From the NCBI RefSeq assembly GCF_964275005.1, contig NW_027307665.1, forward strand, positions 1-64,000: a DNA stretch of 64,000 nucleotides, read 5' to 3'. A model generated the notes under the pieces. The model ran no database searches and was not told the origin of the DNA. It saw only the letters and a list, made by a program, of their open reading frames with translations. Origin of the DNA: Diadema setosum (Eukaryota; Echinodermata; Echinoidea; Diadematoida; Diadematidae). The position numbers were made by a program, and so were the translations under genes. Of this stretch, positions 44,201 to 55,680 are shown piece after piece; within the stretch, counting starts at the first letter, position 1, and each line of letters begins with the position of its first letter.

Positions 44201-46088
44201 CCCTATTTTAACTGGGGGGGGGGGGGGGGGGGGCGCCACAATTCCGCAATGCCCAAAGATTTTGCCACATCGTTTCATGACTTTTTTCATTGAAGTCTCC
44301 CGCATATTTTGAGACCAAATTTGCGACATCCGGGTACACCGTTCTGAAGTTACGCAATGTTTTGCATATGCATGTCAACCCAAAAACAGCTCAAATTCAT
44401 GATTATGTGTGCAAATCCAATGCAAATGATATGTGTTTTTTTTTTTTTTGTTTAATTGATATAAATTAGATTATTTCAACTTTTAACCATTGAAATTAAT
44501 AAATTCTAATGTCGATAAGCTTGAAAAAGTGCCTGCAAGAAATTTTGGCAAAAAAAAAAAAAGAAAACAAAAGATCGAAAAAACAACAAAATACATAAGA
44601 AATTAACAAAATAATAAACAAAAGAAACTGATTTTGATTACACTATTTTTTCAAGAAAATTGTTCGATGTGTCTTGAGGAACTCTGACACATAAATTTAG
44701 CAATCCGTCAGTCTTTCTGATGGAGTTGTATAGGTGAAAATATGATTTTATGCATAAATTTGCATAATTAGTTTATAAAAAAATATAAAATCAACATTTT
44801 TCTATTGTATGACCATGTAATCTTGCAGTTGACATCCGGCTCTATGTTCAGGCAAAATTTTGCGGCGATCGCGCGATCGGCGGCCGAGATCATCATGACT
44901 TTTTTCATTGAAGTCTCCCGCATATTTTGAGACCAAATTTGCGACATCCGGGTACACCGTTCTGAAGTTATGCAATGTTTTGCATTATGCATGTCAACAC
45001 AAAAACAGCTCAAATTCATGATTTCGTGTGCAAATCCAATGCAAATCGTGTTTTTTTGTTTAATTGATATAAATTAGATTATTTCAACTTTTAACCATTG
45101 AAATTAATAAATTCTAATGTCGATAAGCTTGAAAACGTGCCTGCAACAAATTTTGGCAAAAAAAGAAAAACAATAGAAAACAAAAGATCGAAAAAAAATA
45201 CATAAGAAATTAACAAAACAATAAAAAACAAAAGAAACTGATTTTGATTACACTATTTTTTTCAAGAAAATTGTTCGATGTGTCTTGAGGAACTCTGACA
45301 CAAAAATTTAGCAATCCTTCAGTCTTTCTGATGGAGTTATAGGTGAAAATATGATTTCATGCGTAAATTTGCATAATTAATTTATCAAAAAATATAAAAT
45401 CAACATTTTTCCATGGTGTGACCATTTAATCTTGTAGTTGACATCCGGCTCAATGTTCCGGCAAAATTTTCGATCTTTTGTTTTCTATTGGGTCTCAAAC
45501 ATAGCCCTGTTAAAGGACTTGTTAAGTTCACCTTCATAAACACAAGGATTGAGAGAATGCAGCAATATTAGTAGAACACATCAGTGAAAGTTTGACGAAA
45601 ATTGGACAATCGATGCAAAAGTTATGAATTTTTAACATTTTTGTGTTGGAACCGCTGGATGAGGAGACTACTACAGCTTGTGAGTCATATGCGTATAACA
45701 GTATGAAGAAAATGTAGAGAAAATTCAACAAATTTTCACTTTTTTCGCATAATAAAAGAGCACTTGACTTGCCTCTTTCTAAAGGCAGGGGGAATAATAT
45801 TACCCATAACATTGGTCGGTAACAAGTCGGGGGAATGTGTACTTTTTTCAAAAGATGAAATTTTGTGAAATTCTCTTTATATATTGTTGTACACATGTGA
45901 CATCTAAGTTATTCACACACTGCAGTAGTCTTCTCATCCAGCGGTTACTGCACAAAAACTTCAAAAATTCATAACTTTTGAACGGATTGTCCGATTTTCC
46001 TCAAACTTTCACTGATGTGTTCTACTAATATTGCTACATTCTCTCAATCCTTATGTTTATGAAGGTGAACTTGTCCTTTAAAATAGGG
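44201..46088. mobile_element. piggyBac-like element, copy 2, rearranged and interrupted
   Basis: Starts CCCTATTTTAACTGGG after TTAA and ends AATAGGG before TTAA at 46089. Compared with 34465-35236 it carries an internal duplication of about 600 bp (the phrase GAAGTCTCCCGCATATTTTG occurs at about 44293 and 44908) and a 564-bp insertion at 45514-46077. Confidence 0.88.
45514..46077. mobile_element. TTAA-flanked long-foldback MITE, copy 3 (nested)
   Basis: AGGACTTGTTAAGTTCACC to CTTGTCCT with TTAA on both sides (45510-45513, 46078-46081). The flanks CCCTG-TTAA and TTAA-AATAGGG rejoin to the expected piggyBac-like terminus. Confidence 0.92.
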
Positions 46089-46505
46089 TTAATAAGTCTG
46101 TGTGCATACATCTACACAATACAAGAAATCATACACAACATACCAAAATATGTTTTTTTTTCGTGTTTTTATTATTTTTTTATACCAAAGAAATCTAACT
46201 GTTTCTCTCATATTTGCAAATATTTCTTCCAAAAAAGTACATTGTACAATGGTAGAAAGTGCCTGTATAATAGAGTTATGTACAACTACTACTAGCATGA
46301 CAAAACCATGGGTAATGCTTCTTGGTACAATGTATTTCCAGTTTCACATAGGGAAATTCAAAATGTTATTGACTTCTATTAAAGACAAGCAAAATGATGT
46401 GCAATTTTGACCAATTTTCCAGCAAGCTCTCACTACAAGAAGAGTAAAATAATAATAATAAATATAACAACAAACAATAATGTCTATAGTTATGATGATG
46501 ATATT

Positions 46506-46508
<3 letters not shown>

Positions 46509-46590
<82 letters not shown>
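46509..46590. repeat. AAT microsatellite
   Basis: Pure (TAA)n run of about 27 units; frames of poly-N or poly-I over it are artefacts. Confidence 0.95.
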
Positions 46591-46593
<3 letters not shown>

Positions 46594-47967
46594 GAAATAA
46601 AAATAAAAAAGACAATAACTGATAAGCAAATTACAGCAATGGAGAAAGTGCCACTCTCATTAGACAGTCTTTTACACATAATTTTGTCTATCCAAAAATC
46701 ATCATCTAGAATAGATTGTACATACTACTAGCCTTATTTTTAAAAAATCAACTTCAGAGACATCATTTTTTCACATTACAAAATGTGTAACAATCATCTG
46801 TAGCTTTAATACTCTTACTTGTTAAAATGCACACGTTTCTTCATTACATCCTGTTCTTACTGGTGCAGTTACGTTTCTGCTTGCATTTCTTTTGCAGTAT
46901 TAAACAGAGCAATCTTCAGTCATTCCTGCGTATCAACTGTCATCATATCGCTTAAGCATTAATTTGTATTATCAAAGTCAGCTGACACAACTCCTATGTA
47001 AAAATCAAATAGGCCTTTAGACTCTCTCTCCACTGTATTCTTGACATAAAAAAGGAAAAACTTGCACGTAGTGTGGGCATATTTGAGTGATCCAAGGTTT
47101 TGCCCTCTGTCATGTCTGATATTTTAAATTTCAAGTGTTTTTCTTCCTTCTTCTGCAGACATTTTCTTAGAACATGAATTTATGCATACAAAGTATACTG
47201 AACAAAACATTTCCACACAATTACTTTCATGAAATGCCACAGTGCATAAAATGCGCAAAGATTTGCTGACAACACAGATCAGAATCGTCATCATTGACTG
47301 GTAATTGATTGGTTGGGTCTGATCCATGAATCACCATTTACAAGACAGAAAAAAAAAAGTAACAAAAGCCACATCTTCCATAAAATAGAGATCAATCTAT
47401 AGTAGTATGCTTTGACACAATATAGCCCTCTTTTGTTGAACACCCTACCATCCAAACAACCATATTTGAGGAAAAACACCCCCCTCCTCCCCCCCCCCCA
47501 AAAAAAAGAGAAGAAAAACAGTAACTTGACAAACCTTAAAAAAATCACTGAACTTTAATGAAATAAAATCATGCTCTGAATGATTATAATCATAAATCTT
47601 ACACCATGTCATCGCTTTTCATTGAACTCATTGATAATAGGTTACCCACTTCTAATGCAGTGACATGGTTAGAAGTTTTGGAGTAAAATCATTCAAGTAA
47701 AGAAACATCACTACACACATAGTAACAGGTCACGTGATTAAAGAATTATCTAAACAAATTGAAATGTATGATTCATTCTGAAAAAGCTTTCCATTAACCT
47801 CTTATTATTCCACAATCAGGATCTGACAGCCGAGATATTAGAACTAGAGGAGTCACTTTTATAACCAAGGTGGCAATCTTCTTCCACAAGAAGCATTTGA
47901 TCAACTAGAAACATTCACAATATTTTTTCGGCGTTACACTTCAGTAATTTCGAGTAGATAATAAATA

Positions 47968-48186
47968 CTGTGTAAACTGCCATTTTCGCATACAGATATT
48001 TTCGTGAATGAGGTCACGGACATTTTTGCGAGATGTTGTGTTCACGATTCTGACTTTGTCGCTATAATAAGTGCAATAATGCTTCTCAGTTCGAGATATT
48101 TTCCCACATTGTGAAATTCGCGGTCCAACAGTAATTTGCATAATTCACAAAAATTAAATCCTCGCAAAAATAAACAGCTTATACAG
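47968..48186. mobile_element. CTGTA-family foldback element, copy 3
   Basis: CTGTGTAAACTGCCATTTTCG at the left and CAGCTTATACAG at the right with TA on both sides; internal TTTTCGTGAAT and GTGAAATTCGCGG words. Confidence 0.72.
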
Positions 48187-49924
48187 TAAAAGATTTGGAA
48201 GCTATTTGAATGCTTCTTTTCGTGAGTTGATCTTACTAAAGAATCAAAATGTCTGTCGTGGTACAGCTGAAAAAAAAAAGTACAAACACACAAACACATA
48301 AATTGGCTTAAAACTCGATGATGCCGAGATTGAAAAACAAAAATCATGATCAAAAAGCTAAAACATAAATCATCTTGACTTTTATAATAACAAATTGCAA
48401 GTCTTCCCTTATTCTTGTGTAGAAAATCACAACTTCAAACTGGGCCATTCTCAAAATGTGTACCACAGTATACCTTATTGCCAATATGTATTCAAAATAC
48501 AAATGTAGTTTGTCTACATAATCCTTCATATGAACATCACACAACACACACTGAATGCTTGCCTATGGTATCCTTGAAGGGCAAACAATATGAAGAAATC
48601 AGTATTTGCAATCCATTCGTGACATTCATAATTTTGGGCTAAGATGAAAAGTTGCAGTACATTCTAGCAACAGATTGAAGAAATAAAATATGTGCTTGAC
48701 ACAGAAGATATGCAGCCATTCTTAATCAGCAGATTCCATTGTATTTTTGACTTCATAATCAAAGACTATTACTACAAACAAATGAGAGAAAAAAAAAAGG
48801 TCTGTGTACAAGCTTCTGAATACCTGTACACCAAAATAAACACTGCATGAGCTGAAATTGTGATAGACATCAATGCACCTCTTCTCATTTGGGCATATGA
48901 AAGAAATCTTCATACAGTTTTATGCAAGGAAGGGTAATACCATGTCCCCCAAAAATTACAACGGTACCCTCCACAACGATAGTGAATAGTGAATCAATCC
49001 AAACACAATTTCAGGGTATGAAACTGTAACTCACTGCCCACATCTTACAGAAAATCCCATTCAATTTGCTTCAGTGGTCAAAAAGAAATGAGGATTTTTG
49101 TAGAGCATGTCAGGAATCCCTTCCCTCCAAGTTCTGTCCATTGTGTTTACACGTTCATATGCATTTCCAAGAGCATCCAAGTGCTAAACTTGGAAGAATG
49201 ACACTCATGACATGCTTTACAACAATCCACATTTCTCTGTGACCACTTAACCAAATTGAATAGGGTTTTCTGCAAAATAGAGCTAAGATGTTATATTTGA
49301 AGACCCTGAAGTAGCAGTTAGATGGCTTAATCATATTGGGTGTTAAAGCAAAAATCCGATTGTAATGTTTTTTGGGACATACTGTAGAAAACCTGCTTTA
49401 CAACCATAAGGTAATTTACAACCATAAGGTAATGACCATATTATTGAATAAAATCACCCACCTGTTTCCCAATGTATTTCTCCCCAATATTGGTATTGGT
49501 GAGGAATCTTCCTAGCACACATCAACTTTCCAAATATCGGTTAATCTGTTTTAAAAGTTGTATATCTCTTTTGCAGACATCATGAAATTCTGCAAGGTTG
49601 CAAAATAATGTCTTCCAACATCATGAAAAAAATATTTGGTAATAAACTTGAGTTGTTTCTTTTTTCTTTCTTTCTTTTTAAGAAATAAAAAACTAACCCC
49701 ATGTCATTCAGGAATACACTCTCCTTTTGTATCAAGAAAAATGTTATATATTCTTCTTTTTTTCTTGGGGGGGGGGGTGGGGTCCAAATAAATTCACTGG
49801 AAATCAATGGTTTTACTCCCCCTTCCATTATAAAGAAATTTCCAGTTTCATTATTCTGAGGAAAGGTCTGAAATACATGGTCTCTACAATATACCAGCTT
49901 ATGAAAGCAAACTACTTTTCAGGG

Positions 49925-50030
49925 TTGCAAAAGGGACACAGGAACTTAACCATTTCTGTGCCATGGACTTTGGACAGTGTGTGTACAATGCTGTGAGGTT
50001 TTACATGCCAATCAGCACACGAGTTAATAT
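49925..50030. repeat. Repeat shared with the TCAT element interior
   Basis: AACCATTTCTGTGCCATGG...GTACAATGCTGTGAGG...ATGCCAATCA resembles 37222-37310 (AACCCTTTCTGTGCCAAAA...ACAATGCAGTGGGG...ATGCCAATCA). A dispersed repeat of unknown class. Confidence 0.55.
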
Positions 50031-50999
50031 TCCTCACTCTTGTATTCAATCATACCTCAACATATGCCCACACAACCTCAAAGAACAAAATTAATATTGA
50101 CATTGCTCAAAACGAAATGCTTCTGGTGAGATAGGCTCTGAATACAAGATGAAAATAACTCGGGATTAATGAGTGAATAAGATACCTGTAGTCTGGATAA
50201 TATGTATTAAAGTCAATGACTTGATTAAAGTCACACCAATTACTTCAAAAGTGTCAAATTAGATTTTTTGCAACCCTTAATGATGACAGCCTGCTGTAAT
50301 GATCACTGCTTTTATTCCTCTCTTTTCTTCTGTGAGGCATTTGCATGAAAGCAATTTTGATGCCTAAGAAAAATCATAATGTAGACTTTCTTTTCACATC
50401 TTACAAATGAGAAAAGTTCTGCTCACTTTGCACTCTTTCTTTGTTTCAGTTTGTAATTTATATTCCACGCATAGAAGTGATATTAAACATATCATTTACG
50501 TTACAATTAGAAGGTCAAATGAATGTTTTGTCCAACATTCAGATGCACAGAAGTTTACAGAAGCTTCTTTGGAGTGACGAACATGATATTACATATATGA
50601 TATATGGATGGATAAGACACGTGTATCCACCGAAATAAGAATATAAATAAAAATACATAGCACAAACGAGTATCAAACACATTACAGGTACAATTTCCTT
50701 GTAACTCAAGGAACAATGTCGTCACACAATTTTCAAAGTATAATTATCTACGGATGGCATTGAGATACCAAATAAAAGCTTTTTTTTAAATTTATTTATT
50801 TTTTATTCTAGAGCGATGAAAAAGACATCATTGCGGAGCAGGAAGTTGCCAGGCATCCTAACTTTTAACCTCAGACCTGACCTACTCTACCTCTTGGGTA
50901 ATGGATGGAAAGAGTGATACTACTTAACGATATGTGCGATTTGAAATAATATGATATGGACTCCTTTATCTAGGGTAGCAAATGTATAACACACGTATA

Positions 51000-51210
51000 C
51001 TGCAAATGTGGAAATTTTCGCGGGGTTTAAATTTCCTCCCACTTCGCGCAACCAGAAACTAGCACGAAAATAAAAGCACAAGAATATGTTAGCAGGTCAT
51101 ATGTTCCTGTACTTACTGTCAGATTCTGTGGAATTAAAAGCATGCAAAACTCTTCTTTCTGGGCCGAACGCAAAAAATGAGTTGCGCAAAAATATCCACT
51201 TACTATACAG
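51000..51210. mobile_element. CTGTA-family foldback element, GTGGA subfamily
   Basis: CTGCAAATGTGGAAATTTTCG at the left and AAAAATATCCACTTACTATACAG at the right, TA on both sides. Resembles 53521-53730. Confidence 0.75.
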
Positions 51211-52433
51211 TATTGTGACATCATAGGCATGCAATAGTGCAAAAACTACCACTTGACCACTAGCCTGACATGGAAGTCAATGTAAATTGAGCTATCAGCT
51301 GTGCAACATTCATTTTTGATCTACAAAAACTGCACCAGCCACAAAGTGCAATAGTACATTTTGTAACTGCATGTCATGTGACGAGCAATCAACCAATTTA
51401 ATAGATGGGTAGAATCTTTTCAGGTGTTGTATAACATTCACTATACATTGTTAGTGTTTCATATAGGTACAGCGAACTATTCACTATCATTTAAGCCCAT
51501 TCATTGTCCATATAATTTTCTCCTTTTTTTCTGCTTTGGTAGCAGAACAACAGAAAGCCTAACGATTGGTACATTTTTAACTCACAATACTTAATTTGAC
51601 AACACATTGAGATTTGAATTGCCATTCCTCGCTCATATTGGGACACATTTTATAACATTTCTCTCTGATTTTGTGCAAATTTTATCACTTGAATCAGATC
51701 TATTTAATCTTTCTACAACATAAAATATGCAGACAAATTCAGTGGTGTGATTTTCAAAGTAAGATATTAATCCTCTCATCAAAATTCCCCCCAAACTTTA
51801 TGGGAAATGTGCGATAAGTTTTAAGTTGTTAACAAGCTGGCTTTAACTTCTCAGTTAACTATACACAAAATATATCCCCGTTTCTGCATTTCGTCAGGTA
51901 AAATATTTGTAAATGAACACTAACTACACTTTTGGATGAGATTTTGCAACTGACTGGAATCCCATTTGTCTGATAAATACGCAAGCGCGATACAGTTTAG
52001 ACTGACGACTGAAGAAATGGCAAGTATAATGTGGTCTACAAACTGTAACGTTCAATACTTCGGAGATTGTCTGCCCGGCTCTGATGAAATGCGTACTGGT
52101 CAAATACTCGCACAGACGAAATGCTCACTGGTCAAATGCTTGCACAAACAAACCATATGTTGATACTATTGAAATCCAGGAATAAAGGACATACAGAGAA
52201 ATAACAACTACAAAAGTTTGTCCACTGGGAGCATGAAAAGAGAATAATGAACATTCTCTTAAAGTCCACATTGTCAAGGAAATAGCAAATGAATAAATCT
52301 GCACTACTCCTATGTTCCAACATATATAAAAAACAAAACAAACAAACAATGATATTAAGTAATATAGTCACTACAGGACCAGACATTCTGATCTTGGCGA
52401 AATTTGGAATTTGCACAACAGAGACATCGTAAA

Positions 52434-52623
52434 CTGTAAAACCTGACATTTTTCAAGTGCATGAAACTTTCGCAAAATTTGAAGGGGCTAAGATTCACAA
52501 AAGTACGTAAAATGCAGAAAAAGGTTCTTGTCTATATCTTCAAGAAAGTTTTGCGCCTCAAAAAAAGGCTGTCGGCTCAAATTTGCAAAAGTTTCATGAT
52601 GCAAAATGCTGCCGGTTTTACAG
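52434..52623. mobile_element. CTGTA-family foldback element, copy 4
   Basis: CTGTAAAACCTGAC at the left and CCGGTTTTACAG at the right; interior GGCTGTCGGCTCAAATTTGC matches the other copies. Flanking TA has decayed. Confidence 0.75.
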
Positions 52624-53333
52624 CATAAAAAGAAATAAAATTGATCACAAAATGGTAGATGCTATGGCTTGAAAAGTACATGTATGCAGTTACAATAAAA
52701 TAACATTTAGGCTGTATATTCATGTGAAGAGAATGACATGAGGTGATTATAAACAGAGTTCTATTTGCCTGCTAGAGTTGCGAGTAGCTGCTTTGTTGCA
52801 CTCATTCGGCTTAGTGGTAACTGGCAGCAAAGCTGCCAGGTGGAAAGAATCGCAACCAGGTCAACGACAGCTGCCACGAAGAAGGTGACGATCAGAGTGT
52901 TGATGGAAACAACGGAGATGAATGGGGATGAAGTGTGAACGGAATTCTCAACGGACGAGAACAAACTTTGCAGCCCAACATAAACCAACATTAAACGTGC
53001 AAAACCAGTCTGGGCAGGGTCGACCCTGGTCCATCACAAATAGCTTCTTTTTTTCTTTTTTGTGATTGTTTGATGTTTAACCTTTGACCTCCATGAACCA
53101 TCAGATCGGAGGTATAAAAAAAAAAATCCATTCTTCCTTGTCGCAGACTGCAGATGGTGCTCAGATAAACATGAAATGTGTGAGGTACTCGACTGAACTC
53201 CACTGGATGAGTCATCCATGCGATAAAAAAAAAAGACAAACAAACAAGAAGGATAATGACAGTTCGCTTTGCAGGTTGCTGCTCATCTCCAGAATCGGGA
53301 TAGAAGGTCAAAGGTCGGTGAGTTGGATGACAT

Positions 53334-53363
53334 TCATACACAGATCTTCTGGATCATTTCTCT
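53334..53363 (-). CDS. MOB3: MOB3 terminal exon (nine codons and stop)
   Basis: Found by splicing logic: after acceptor TTTGCAG the sequence reads REMIQKICV and TGA, aligned with the short vertebrate tail that begins KEMT and ends MCH. Tiny terminal coding exons are easily missed; the long remainder of this exon is 3' UTR. Confidence 0.82.
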   Translation of the reverse strand, partial: REMIQKICV

Positions 53364-55641
53364 CTGCAAAGATTACAATGAAAAAAGAAAGGAAAAAATA
53401 TTATTGTAAAGAGGAGCATTTCACATTTGCAAGTGACCCTAAATGCAAACAGGTACACAAAATGTAATCTAAAGTAAACATATGATTTAGAAGAATTTCA
53501 ACGCACAGAAAGAAATACTACTGTAAAGGTGGATATTTTTGCGCGAGTAATTTTTCGCACTCAGCCCGGTAAGATGAAGTTTGCGTGTTTTCAATTCTGC
53601 GGAATAAGGACATTAACTACTGGAACATACGGCATGCAAAAATATTCACATGCTCTCATTTTGCGGGCTAGCTTATCGCTGCACAAAATGCGCAAAAATT
53701 TCCACCGTGCAAATATGTCCACTTTTACATTCTGCTAGTAGATTCAAGCTGATTGGGAAAACAATCTGCCTTTTGAGTAGCGATGGGACACCATGCAATG
53801 GGAATACTGGCCCAACTCAGATATATTCAGGAATTCCTGTAAACAAACTGTGTACAGCTTTATCCCTGATCTGGTGAAGAATGCTGAAGAATCTTGACTT
53901 GAGTTGAACACACCGATGAGAATGTGCTACGACGCACATATTCACTGACGGGCAGTTCTATTCCAGCAGGTCTGTGCTAGTTGTAATTTGCGAAAGTACG
54001 TACAGCGGTGGACAGTGAATGAAAATTGATTCAATATTGGACCAACCTCCCTTCCCTACTCCAACAGACCTTTTTAAACACTAACCCAATTTGGCAACGA
54101 AACTGCCCCATGTTTCTACAAACTCTGTCTACCAATACACACATGATGTTCCGGTGATGTCGAGCCACTTGTGACCAGTAGGAAGCCTCTCGCTGTTATA
54201 GTGTCTGTGCCGATACAGTGATATCTCATTTTTCACTATTATTTCATCTTTACTTTTTAATAAAACTTTTTAAGTAGTACAGCCTGTACTTAAATATCAT
54301 ATATACAGACTGTATATGCTTTTATCATATTCAGTTAGCACATCCCGTTGCTGTACATTAAAAATTTTGGGATATGCCTGTTATTTGCATACTGTTTATC
54401 GAGCTTCGCTTTTCACTAGATTCCTCATTTCTATCGCTATATGTACTTCTTTGTAACCCTTGCTAATTATGCATTATTTTTCTCATCATACATTCAATTT
54501 TACATATGTACATTGTATTGTGTACCATACTTTATGATTTGTACTTCTTAGAAGTTGTTAAAACAATATCATTTGTGAAATCCATACTTTAAATTACCGT
54601 TTTTTTGGTGGACACAAAGTTTTAATGAATTGAATTATTAAGAATCAGTGGGAGCAGTACAGGCAAATCATTCTGATAATTCAATATAACAACACATTCC
54701 CTTCCCCATCCCCCGACATAAATGTGCAATTTATAAAAGATTTGATTTTACTTCCCAACAGAGGGCAAAACTTACCAATGGTTCTAACTCTCTGTGTTCG
54801 ACGAGGTTGAACTCTGTGACGAAGAAGTAAAAGTGTTTGTAGCACGTGTTTATGTGTGCCTCCTGTGAAAAGAAAAAAAGAAATGCATTCAAACACAAAA
54901 TGAAACAAACCTTTTGCAATACTGATTTCTGCATACTAGCACATTCAAGTCCTGTTTCTTACGGACCTTACCCATGCAACGTCAGGACAACGTCTGGAAA
55001 ACGTCTGAAAAATTCTTCGCCTCGGGCGAGAAAACTGCAGGGGAAGGCAAGGGTACCAAAAGCATTTTCTGGGGCTAGATAAACACTAAACATGTTTTGA
55101 AACGAGTTTAGAAACAACGGTTTGAAACGCCATTCAAAGGGCGTTTTGAAAAGCTTTTGAGACCACGGTCGCCTTTCTGTGAGTAGATAAACGCATTGCC
55201 ATTTTGAAACGCGTTTTTATCACAAGGTCAACTCCAAGCTGTTTCCGGTTGTGTTTTCTACCCATTACTTGTGTGTGAATGATGAGGCATGTATGGTGGT
55301 AGGCAGTTGACCTTTACTTCCTGGGTCGAATGGCACAAAAGCAGCTGCGCAGTAACAACACTCGAATCGCGATTGTATCATGGTTAGATAAACGCGGCAC
55401 CCCGAGAATCGCGTTTCAAACCACGTTCACAAACACCGTTCCAAACACGTTTTGAAAGGTGATTCTCTCTCTCTAGTAAGATAAACAGAGCCTATACTGT
55501 ATCACAGCATTAATCATTGCAACAGAGCCCTACCGAGAGATGTTGCTGTGAAGACTCAATCATGTTCAAGGATAGTTCTCTGCTAATGTTTTAAATCATC
55601 ACCAATGACAAGACCTTTCTATTCTTTCTTTACACTCAAAA

Positions 55642-55680
<39 letters not shown>

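Larger units (their letters stand above)
46093..53333. other. Region downstream of MOB3 (3' UTR and intergenic)
   Basis: No exon with recognisable protein similarity. Holds the AAT microsatellite, CTGTA-type elements (47968, 51000, 52434) and scattered poly-A and poly-G runs. The part next to 53334 is MOB3 3' UTR on the minus strand; I could not place its poly(A) site. Confidence 0.45.

Noticed and set aside
46344..46679. Poly-isoleucine and poly-asparagine frames
   Set aside because: Direct translation of the TAA microsatellite in different frames.
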